The notes below the pieces were generated by a model that was not told the origin of the DNA, ran no database searches, and saw nothing but the letters and a program-made list of their open reading frames with translations. Position numbers and translations under genes: made by a program. Of a DNA stretch of 64,000 bases, positions 26,501 through 38,500 are shown one piece after another. The DNA comes from Pardosa pseudoannulata (taxonomy: Eukaryota > Arthropoda > Arachnida > Araneae > Lycosidae). The stretch lies in contig CM063501.1 of NCBI GenBank assembly GCA_032207245.1, positions 60,919,377 through 60,983,376 of the forward strand. Direction: 5' to 3'. Numbering within the stretch: the stretch's first letter is position 1; each line of letters begins with the position of its first letter.

Positions 26501-29500
26501 GAAGTTACTAAAGTATTTTTTATAATCACCAAGATAGCTATTACTACAAAAAGATTAAAAATTTAAAAAAGTTGTTTACACCTTATTAAACAAATTTAAA
26601 GAATGTTATTTTCTTTTAAAGTAAGGTAATTTCTATTTTTTAAATGTTAAAATTTTTTTAAATATTCTTTTTGTATGTTAAATTATTCAGATTTTTTCAC
26701 TCTTCAAGTTTTAAGAAAAATATTATTTCTTTTAGTTGTGTCATTAATATGTACACATATTTGAACTAATTGGGTGGAAAAGTACAACTGTAATGTACCC
26801 ACTATACATGGAAAAGAGACATGCCTTTGATTTTTAGAAATTTGACTATTTGCAAACATGGTGATATTGTTAGGTATACCTAGCTGGAAAGATCATGCCA
26901 GCCTATACCTAAAATTGTGCTTCTTACATAAATGCAAAAAATGCCGAACCACACTCTTACAGCAGCACATCCTCTGCTAGATCAGAATTTAGCATATTTT
27001 TAAGAAATGTTACATGATTTCAATATGCTCATAGGAAGTATAAATCATTGGAAGAAAAGATAATTTTTGAAAGAAAGCTTTATTTCAGAAGTTCTGCTAA
27101 GGGTAAACATAAATATGACTGCCTTAAAAAACTTGTGAAAATATCTTTCAGCCTCTCTAATGGTAATACATATGAAGAGGTTTCTTGATGTCTGGAAGAA
27201 TCTGGTGGACTGAAATTTAGCAAATGTCCAAGAAATTTTGTGTGACTGAAATGTGTCTATTAGAACTATAAACCATTTTAAAAGTAGATGATTAGAGTAA
27301 TTTTTGGTTAGAAATTCTGTTAACTGTGAATGTAGATATCTTTGCTTCCAAAAACTTGTGAAAGCATTTCTTAATTCTCTTCCATGGTAATGCATATGTG
27401 AAAAGAGGCATTGTCTAGAAAAATCTTAACTGTTCTAGAGCATAGTTCTTTAACTCCTAGATGTCTGAATGAGATACTTATAATTAAAGATTATATAAAT
27501 ATATTTAAAAATGTTGCACAAATTCCTATTAGTAAGGAACTTATATGGCATAAAATGCACATGAATTATATATCATATATGTTTATTAATTAAAAAAAAT
27601 TGAAAGAAACAGAAAAAAATTTTAAAGATGTAGAAAGAAAAGAAAAAGAAAAAAATGTAATTGTCTTTGTAACTTGTCCTGTTTTGTATTAATTGGGTTT
27701 TTACTTATTCATTGCATACAGTCACTTTAGAGATATTTTGCCATTACTGAATTTCAAAAATTGACTTTATAACTTTTTTTAAAATTCATTTCAACCTACT
27801 TATCATGCATTATATTGCTAGTTAATTGCCATAAGTTTTTGGCTTTATTGAAGTTTTCCTGTGTAACTTTTATTAATATAAATAAATTTTGTAGGAACTC
27901 AAGAAAATCCTGAATTGATATGGAATGATGAATCTCGGGATAATTTGTGCTCTTTAGTAAAGAAAATGGCAAATGAGTATGTATTTCTTACTAGTTATTG
28001 AGACCTTTGTTTAGAATTTGAAGATGTCTAAAGTCTGATTCTATTTAATATTTGCTGTTCCACGAAGAGTTTTTATTTTGCAAATTTGAAAACCTATTTG
28101 TCTATTAGAATAAATATTGGTTTAAGCTAATTAATAAACTATCTGCAAGAATTTTAAAGTGAAACCAGTGTGAGAAAATGTGCAAATAAAAAAAGCTTTA
28201 AAAAGTATATAGTTGTTTTGAAGCTGAATAAGTTTCATTTTCATCACTGGAAAGTATCATTTATAAAATCACTTACAAATATGATCCTGCATGTAATGAC
28301 CAAATTAAAACAGGTACTTAAGATTCCATTTAAAAGCATGTAAAATGTAGGCTAAAACTCAAGAGTTGAAACATTCCTTGATTTTATATAATTGTGTTGC
28401 TGCCAATGCTACTTGGATAAGCCAAACACATGGGCCAGAGGCCATAAGAATTAAGGCGAAGGGATGCACCTTTCATTTGACGAGCACTGCTAGGGTAAAA
28501 GAACATCTTAGATGAAGTGGGTTTTCGTAATTTAAAAGGAGGGATCAAGCAGAAGACCCCCAGGCTTGGCTTGGCTTGGCTTGGCTTGGCTTGTCATCCC
28601 CAAAGCCCATTATTAACGAACATGGCAGATCTTAAGCCAGCTAGAGCTCCAAACCCACAATCCTCCAGTCATGAAATTGTTTCATTTGCTGACAGATACA
28701 GCAGCTCATATAATTGTTGATTGGTTAACAATCAATTTTAATATTTCTGCTGCTAATATTATTAATTGTCACTCATCTCTTATGGATTGGGATTTTACTA
28801 TCATATTATTAAAAACTTTCTTTAAAGTTAATGATTTTTCTTGCAATTCTGAATTTCCTTAACTGTAGAAACTTTTAACTTAGCCACTTTTTTTTTTTTT
28901 TTAAATCTTAGATGAACTGAAAAGCTTCTGAAGATTCAAAATGGTTATGTGCTTTTCCTAGCATTTTTGCTTTTGTACTTTTTGTGTTAGGTCATGCCAG
29001 CTGTTTTGATTTTGGTGTCACTGTAATTTTTTCACCTATATACATACACACTTTATAAGTTCTGGGTGACCACACAAAAGGGAAGACTGGGAATCAGGAT
29101 ATTATCAGAGCACTTTGCAATTATGAAAAATGCCAAGGAAATGTCAGGGTACTTTTGGTTTAATTTCGTTTGGTACTATTGTCAACTGTTTTGCTACACT
29201 AGAACTATAATGAGATCAGGACCTATTGCTTCAAGCTGATTGCAAATGGTGGTGAACATCCATGCTAGAAGTGGAAATCGAATAGGCAAACTCTGACATT
29301 GAAGAGCAGCGCTCTATCAAGCCATCATTCAGCGTATCACAGTACTTTTTACAATTTCACAAAAATTAGAAAATTTTTTAAAATTTTACCAATTTTATAG
29401 TTTTTTAAATTGGTTTTAATTTTTTATGGTAAAATTGTAGGTGTAGGTTTTGCGTAGCTATAAAATTAAAATATATATATATTTTTTTTTTCAAATTTAT

Positions 29501-32500
29501 TTTAAATTAAAAGAAAGTAGTTTTACATTTTATTAAACATGTTTAAAGAATGTTATCGTTTTCTTCAGTATAATCATTTTCTATTTTGATTTTAAATTAC
29601 TGTAATTTTTTAAATATTCATTATGCATGTTAAATTAGGTATTTTTTCTCCTTAATTTAATTTAAAAAAGTATTACTTTTATTTGTATCATTCATATACA
29701 CACCAATTCAAATTGTTTGGGTGAGCAATTGCACTTGTAATGAAACTGTATATGAAAAAGAGAAAAGCTTTTGACTACTTTAATTGAAAGAGTGGTTGAA
29801 TCATTAGGTGTATACCAGTAATGTGTGAGCATATGTCTAAAATTATAATTTTTAGAATTAAAAATTACACTCCTAAAGGGATGTAGCCTCTGCTAAGTCA
29901 AAATTTAACATATTTCTGAGAAATGTTATATGACTGCAATATGTTAGAAAATTTTGGGAAAATTATCAGGCATATATCAGATTACTTTTTCACTGCAGTT
30001 TAGTGCTTCACAAATTTGAAGTATCTTTGATTTACTTGCTCTTCTGAGATGTTGTCAGTTTCTCTGGATTTTTCTTCATATTTGTAAATAAATTGTTCTT
30101 TTTATCCATATCTGTACACTGCAATTGTCCATCATACTGAATGTTTGTTTAAATTTGCAATCTAAGCTAAACATATATGCTACAATCTTTATATGATGAT
30201 TGTTTACATATGTGGTAAAGGTTTAAAGTAATTTAGGATTTCATATGGTGTTAAGAATTTTAATTTATAGCTCCAGTTTGTCATCCCTTATCTCTATTTT
30301 AGGTTTTTAGAGGAAATATTTCTTTGACATTTATTTGTAATGATCTATCAAAATATAACCTTTTTATTCAACCAAATATATTTTATGAAAAAATGCCACT
30401 AAAAATTTAGATATAAAATTTAAAATTAGCAAAAAATTAAGTCGCTAATTTTTTTTTCACTTTTTTCTAGGCATTATAAAATTCAGAAAGATGATCCTCA
30501 GGCTCAGTGGGCGGTAAGAGTGAATTAAATTATTAAACATTTTAAAAGCATTTAAAAACTAAATTTTTGGAGTTTAATTGTTTTTAAAATGCTCTTGAAT
30601 GATCTGTAAAAATTTTTTGCAGCCTCCTAGTGAACAGTGTGTGGCAGTGTATGAGAATCAAGATTATATTGTTGCTGGAGTTTACATTCGTCTTTTCATT
30701 CAAAATCCATCTTGGGTGCTCAGAAGACCAAAAGAATTCCTTACTGAGTTACTGGATAAAATATATAATGTGATGTCTAAAGATAATGTCAATGTAAATA
30801 TTTTTATTTATTCATTTTTTCTTCTTTATGAAATGATGTAAATAACCAGAGACATTAGATTAAGCATGAGGGGAAAATTTATGGCTGTAACAATTAGTTC
30901 TCATGATTTCTTATTATGCGATATATATTATTATGGCTTTAAAAAGTTCTTATAAGACTCTTATCAGACCTGTCACATACTTTTTTTAAAAATGTTGTTA
31001 CCCACTTAGACAGAAGGATATATGGCAAATATTGTATAACTATGAAATATATAGAAAATTTATGTAACCTATTATTGCTCAAGTTATTAAACCTTATCAA
31101 ATGAGATAATTGGCTTGAGTATGTTTTTAGATGAGAGAATGTAGACTCTGTTAAAAGGTGACCTTTGTAAAAGCAGATTGCATCAGGAAAAGGGAAACAA
31201 AATGGATTGGTTGCATGGAGAATAAAAGTCATTTAAAACAATCTATAGAAGACAATATTGTCTTATTGGTACCAGTAGATGAAGCTTATTGTTATACACA
31301 GGCCTGCAGTACTTAACTGGAAGAAAAATAACAATAGAAAATTGTTAAATCTATTTTAATGTATGAGGTCAAATGGCTCCAATATTAAAATATTTGTTCT
31401 AGTGAGGGTCATTTTATTTTTATATTATTATTAATTAAAGAGCATTTTTTCTGTATAATAACTTTATTTATTTTAATCTAAATGAGTGAATTTTTTTCCA
31501 GATAGACTAATTTTGATTATTTGTTATAACCAAAAAAGCGAACATATGATCAAAATTATAGAAGAATGAAATAGTTTATTAATTAAAATATCTGTAGAAC
31601 ACTGAGGTTATTTTTGAATTTTGTTTCATTAGTTGAGGATTTTGTTTAATACTTGAAATGTATTAATCTGTTTTATTGAAATGTAACTAAGAGGAGTAAA
31701 GGTAAAACATTATAAATATTATAACCAGATAAACATCATAAACCGTAAACAGGGAATATTTATCGCTGTGATTTTTATAAATTCATTAAAAAAGTAAGTT
31801 ATAGCTTATCACAAAATAGACCGATTTACAAAATAATAATAATAAGGATAATATTAACAATGATAAAAAAACAAAAATATTCTTATTAGTTGTCAGTATT
31901 TCTGGTGTAAAGTTATTGCTTGAAAATTTAAATGGACAAAATAATTCTCCAGTTTATTTATATTTTTTAATAAAAGTATGCAGTTTGTTGTTGCTGTATG
32001 TTTTTTGAACAGTACTCTTTTTTCATGGCCATTTTTATTCTTGTTTGAAATTTGTTTTTCTTAAAAGCTGCTTTCTAAATTTAATTTGCTGTATATTAAA
32101 TAGGCAGTTATAATCTAATTTTTTTCTTTGATAGAGATGTATAATTTGTTTATAGTTCCCGTACATTTTTAGTACAGTACGCTTTTATGAACATTCTGAT
32201 ACTCATTGCAATTAATGTGTTTGCTCTATTTGTAAAGATGTACATATTTTACATAAGAATGCATATTTTGTACCTGGATTGTTTTAAAACACAAACTTAT
32301 TTGATTTATATATTTTTATTTTTTCATTGTGCATGGAATTAAATAAGAAAGATAAATGTGTTTAAAGTACTTCTTGCATTTTAAAGATTGCTGTTTCATT
32401 GCATTTCAGAATGAGCATCTTGAAACCTTGACACAAGCTCTTGTGTGTTTGCTTTTGGCCCAACCTTCTCTTCTTGACCAAGTGCCTGCTTTGGGACATA

Positions 32501-35500
32501 TTCCCCGTCTACTGCAAGTGATGACAAAACAAAATGATGCCATCTCAGGATCTTGTCTACATATTGTTAGACAGTTGTCCAGTTCTGATGTAATTCAAAT
32601 TTGAACTAAAATTAGAAGACTTTTTATTTATTTATATTGTAATAATAAGTTATTTTTCTGTGTTATAATTTGTAGCAATTTTAAAAGTATTATAATATTA
32701 TGTTCTACATATTTACTTATTTTTCCTTTAAAAAATTAAAATAATTATACAGGTGTTCTGAAAAAGAATAAGTAAAGTTTTTCAGCAAAAGTAAATAAAA
32801 ATATTTTAATTTCCAATATCATTGAAATGACTTAATTTGTAATACTTTAATTTATTTTTCATATTTAAATCAAATTTTCATTTTATGCTACTTCTAAATA
32901 AAATGTGCAGTGATAACTAAATAAAAGTTTTGCTTTGACAGCACTGGTAAATTTCTAACTTCACCAAAATAATATTTTTTTTTTCTTTTAACTAGGCTCA
33001 TTTTTGAAAGGTTTGAAACATTTTGAAAGTTTAATTTTTTTAATGTATTTTCAATTTTGTAAAGTGATATATTTTTTAGTTTTGCAGTTTTAAAATTTAA
33101 AAGGGACTGTTGAAATTAGGTATAAATGGTAAATTAATTTTGAGTTTCTATGGGTTTTTTTTTTAATTAAAAAAGTACAAAAATATTTAAAGCATAGTGC
33201 TAAATCGACTTTACCAAAACATAATCTCAAATTTTATGTTAAATTCATCTTGCAGCAAAAGTTGTTGTTTTTTATTTGCATTTGAATTGTGACTTTATTT
33301 CCTCATTACTTCTTGGTTTCACATGGGTGCATCTATGAAAATTTTGGTACATATCTAATAAAATGGAAATTGTATAATAAAATATTTCTTAAAGTTTACA
33401 GACATATTGTTTAGCTTTGGTAGATGATAGTCTTGTTATTAAGTTTTCAACTGTCTCAAAATATCAATCTATCAAACAAGACTCTAAAATTTTATTGTAG
33501 CTTTTGAATGAGCAGCAGAGTAGATTATGGTTATATGGAAAAAAATGTTATTAATCAAAGCCAACCTGCATGAAAAGATGTTCTATGGTATGAAGATTAA
33601 GAACAAAATAATATTAAAATTTAATAATGCCACGAAAGGATTGAATTTAATTTAAAAAATATACAAGACTGAATTTTGGTTAGAGGATTTTGACTTAAAA
33701 TAATATTTTATTTATTTATTTATTTTATAATATAAATAACCTAAAGTGGTCTTAATTTATTATTCAGTAGTATAGTTTACACATTGCAACATTTCATAAC
33801 CCAGCTCTTCCCTCCTGCCCTGAACCATTGAATAAGTCTAGTCTAAGCTGTTTTCAGCCTTCCACTTTATCCTCCCATTCCTCCTTAATTTGGAAGAAGT
33901 ATATCTTGAAATCAATTTTTCTCTGTTGGTAACATGTTGGACAGGCTTGGTACATTATGTAAAGTTTTTAGTTTTAAACCTTTACTTCTCTTGCTCATTA
34001 GGACATATAGGTATGATCTAAATAATGTCACTTATTCCTGTTGATAAAACCGTAAGTATACAGTTTCTCACATGTAGTTCTAAATTGTAAAAATTGTATG
34101 TTTTCATCTTTGTCTTAGGACTTCTTCCCCATTCTATTTAGCTGTTCATAAGAGTGTGGAAATAAAATATTACCAGAGAAATAGTTAACTCCTTTTTTTT
34201 ATATACATTGTTGTCTCAAATTAATGTATATAAAATTCTTTAAAAATTTATCGCCGAATCTTGACACAATCATCGGTGAAACGCCACATCCAGGCTTGTT
34301 TCGCTTTCTTCGCTGTACGGATTTTTATTATGAAATCTGAATTCTGTGTTTTTTTGTACATTAATCTTTATTTCAATTTTTAATTTTAAATTTAACAATT
34401 TTTTGACTTTCAATTTCTCAATTTTCAATTTTGCTTTTTAATTTTCTTATGAATTAATCTATCTTGTATATATTTGCAATTTATTATCTCCGTTTGTTTG
34501 ATTTTTATGTGTTTTTAACGTTTTAACTTATAGTTTCGTCTATTTCATTCTCAAAATTCCTTTCTCCTGTGTTCATTTTCTTTTTTTTATCTATTACTTT
34601 GTTTTTTATTTTCGTCTTGTTTGGCACAGTTTGTCCTTTCAGGAATTAGCGCCACTAAATTCTAACCAACCTTTTTTTTTAAATATATATATATATATAT
34701 ATATATAGAAAGAGAGAGAGAGAGAGAGGCATGATTTTTACTTCTTAAATGGGAGACATTTGTCTTCATTTTTATTAAACAATGCAACTAATGTTACTTC
34801 TTAATACAACCTAATAGGGAAACTGTTCCTTTATCTTAAGTGAAATTTTGTACTAAGCCTTTTGTCTTAAGGATGTTCTTCTGTACATAAATTTCCACTA
34901 TTTCTTATGTATTATATATTTATATATTTGCGTTTTACAGAGTTGCATCAAATGTCTGTCTCAATGCAATTTTATCAGTCCTATGATTCAAGCCATGAAT
35001 AGGAGAACTGATCTAGTTGGAGTAGCATGTGAGGCTCTTCATAGTGCTTTTCATCATTGTGCAGAAGATTTAATGGAACAGGTTTGGTCATTTTTATGTA
35101 GTTTAGTTTTAATACAAAAAGTTGTTATTTATTTTTGATTTCAGTTTTCACAAAGGAATTCTAAAAACCCAAAAGCTTGGGGGATCAACTAAATTGTTAA
35201 AGGGGGATATTACATTGAAATATTGTTTGTATAAACTGTAAAAATTAGTAAAAAATGAGCAATATTTTTTTGTTTTGTGCAACATCAATAAATTAGTTTT
35301 ATTATAGATCTTGTTGTTGTTTTAAAAAATATATATCAGTAGTATATTATTTTAGCATAAATCAAGATTTTTCTCCCTAAAAATGAAATATCTTTTTGAA
35401 GAAAAAATTCAGTAAGAAAATTAAAGAAGTTTTTGTATAATTTTGTTTTATATGTATAATATTTTTCAAGAATAGTTATGTATGTACTGAATATTTCTTA

Positions 35501-38500
35501 TAGGCTCTAGAAGCAAAATTAGTGCCATATTTATTAGGATTATTAGAAAGAAAGCTTGAAGGAAATGAATCTGCTGTGAAGGCTCAAATTGCTCAAGTTC
35601 TAAAGGCTATGTGTTTGTCTCTACAACACGGTACCCAGGTAATGTAACTTTTATACTGTACTATTTACATGTCTTATACTATTAAATGTATTATAAAATT
35701 ACTAATTTTTTCATTTACCAGTAAGTAATTCAGTGAATGAAAATCTGAATAACATTTTACGGATAATTTACTAGTATTTTGTCCAAAAAAATAACATAAA
35801 AGTAGGTAAAAGGTACTGAATACGTATGATTTTTGGTTTATCCTCTTTTATTTCAAAAACAAGATATTGAATAGCAAGTAATGTAAATGTAAACATTTTG
35901 ATCTCAATGAAATATTCAATAATAAAATTTATTTAAAAAATATTAATGAAAGATTAAGGACATTAGAATTGAAACGTAAAAATGGAAAAAATAAAACAGA
36001 TTTAATAGATAGTTTTTATAGCTTAACATTTACTAAAAAATATATTCATAAAAGATTAATTTGTCCAAAGTTTAAATCACCCAATGAAGACATAAATTTT
36101 ACTGCAAAGTATTTAGCTGATGAAAAGAATCTCTTGGGTTTCATACTCATTGTTCAGATGCTTTTATACAGTACAAATATTGTACATAAAGAATTTATAT
36201 ACAATTTCTTTGGGGGGAGGAATTACAGGGAAAATATTTTAATTTAGGGATAAATACTTACCTAAATATTTTTTAATTCACTGTTAAGTCAGTTTATTGT
36301 TATTACAAGCCATAATTTTATGCATTATTATTAAATTACAGCTTTCAACTGCTCAATTTCAAAGGTAAATAAGGCTTCTTGTAAAAGATCTGATACATTT
36401 TGATGTTTAATAATTCATAAAATAATGAAAATATTAATATCTATAGCATTTATGCTTTAAGTAACTCTTTCTTTTATAGTGCAAATCATTCATGCTATTA
36501 ATTTAAATGATCTTTATTATTTTATGAATTTTTAAACATTAAAATGTATCAGACTTTTGAAAAAGAAATTCGTTATAAAGTTGCAAAAAGTTAAACACCA
36601 GTTTTGAATTTTTTATAACTCTGATATTTTAGATGTTTAAGCAGCACCTAAACGTACATGGGTAGAAGCAAATTATGGTATATAGTGTGAACCTGGTTAA
36701 TATTGTAATTATGGTATATAGTGTAGGATTTCCAAAAGAAGCTTATATAGAGCTTAATACTGTGGTAAAATATTACTGTTAAGTTCAAAATGCAGATTGA
36801 CAGAAACTTGAATAGTTTAAAAATAAACTATTACTACTCATAATATTCTCTTTATTAGGTATGAAAGTAAAATAATTATGTATAAATAAAGTTTAGATTA
36901 ACTAAGCAAAATCTAGAAAGGAAATGTAACTAGTAGCTTAAAAATAAGTTTCATAAAATTCATTCCAAAAAAAGTTGTAGATAACAAAGCAAATTGGTTT
37001 ATGATTAAATCCTAGCAAACAACTGACTGCCAGTGAAAATAATGTAACATGGTTCCCTTCTGGGTTTAGTTGAGATTATTCCCCCTCACTACACTTTTAA
37101 AAGTTCATATAATCTTCCACCAATATAGAACCATCCAATTTCTTTCTGTTCTCAACAACTTTCCTCCTTCAGCCCTTTAGTTCAGTTGCATCTGCCTGTC
37201 TGATTATTATTTTAAAATATGTGGTTTTGTAATGTAATGGTTAATTTTAATACAGTTCTGATATTTTTCTTGTGTCTATTAAGTAATTGTGATCATTACA
37301 GAAAAATTTTTTTCACTTCCCCTATTATACTGCCATTATAGTTTTTACACTTTTATGGTCATTCTTTTAAAAATTCAAAATATATCAGCAATACATTGAA
37401 AAGGGTTATAATCTCTGTATAAATGTGTGGATATTTTCTCACTACAAGAAAGGGAAAAAATTACCTTACTATCTATGAACATATATATTTTAAGACTTAT
37501 TTCTTGCCCTCCACCCTTATTTTTTTTCTTTCTTGCAAAATATAATGTACCCACTCTTCTCTTAACTATCATCCCCCCCCCCGAAATTACTCAGACTATT
37601 AAAGTACATTTCATATTTAGACAGTTCTTATGAATTGTCATATATTTCCTTTATTTTATGCAATATTCAGACTGTTTGTAGCTAATGTGATACATTAATG
37701 TGTCACAATTAATGTATCTTCAACTGAAAGGTTTGTAAAACTAAGAACTTTGTGAATTCATAATCCCACAATTAAGTGCTTATATTTTTACAGGTAAATG
37801 AGCAATTGGAAAAATCAGAAATTTGGGCTGAATACAAACATCAAAAGCATGATTTGTTCATTAGTGATACTCAAACAAGTGGATATCTAACAGGTAATTT
37901 TATATTTTGTTATCTACATTTCAAGCTTTATGTGACACATTTTTTTTTTTTTTTTTTAAACTTCCTTGAACAGAGTAAGGGAGTTTTGTAATTACAAAAA
38001 ATTTGGTGTTTAGATCAACCGAAATATTCATTTTGACCATGCTTGAATCAGTTTTGATTAGGTATAACTCAAAAATGATTAGCTGTTAAATGTTGAAATT
38101 TTGCATTTAGAATTGTTATAATATATGTGCATTTCTATATTTTTATTGCAATCCAAGCTCTAATGAAAAATCTTATTATAATATATATTAGTATTTCTGA
38201 TCTCTGCATAATGACTGTACTTGAGTTCTACAGCAAACAACAGAAAGTTACCAATGGATTTGCATGCAATTCAAATAATGATTTTTAAATCTAAAAATAT
38301 AAATCTATTATTTTTTTTTTAATTTGAATTTTTACTTTTTTTTAGAGTAAAGGAAGCATTGTAATCACAAAAAATTTCAGTTTATAACAAAATATCTGTT
38401 TAAGGACTAGGTGAACTTATAATTTACTTACTAGATCGATTTATAGTAAAATATATTTCAGTATTCTGTTTGATTAGGGTTTGACACAGGAATTGTTGTT

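Larger units (their letters stand above)
25794..27894 (+). other. Rme-8 intron with duplicated segments
   Basis: 2.1-kb intron. It contains one member of a dispersed repeat pair (26555-27020) and a local duplication (27086-27425). A 116-codon minus-strand open stretch at 27045-27395 coincides with that duplication and does not look like a protein. Confidence 0.6.
27977..30470 (+). other. Longest Rme-8 intron of the window, repeat-rich
   Basis: 2.5-kb intron. It holds a GGCTT pentanucleotide array (28563-28592), a minus-strand SINE (29149-29349) and repeat R3 copy 2 (29495-29955). The stretch 28,430-28,860 is less AT-rich and open in two frames but matches no protein I recognise. Confidence 0.65.

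Noticed and set aside
27045..27395. 116-codon minus-strand open frame
   Set aside because: It lies inside an Rme-8 intron over a diverged direct duplication, has no recognisable motif and no splice or start context.
35969..36247. 92-codon plus-strand open frame in an intron
   Set aside because: Lys/Asn/Ile/Phe-rich composition expected from AT-rich sequence; does not fit the RME-8 frame and has no domain.
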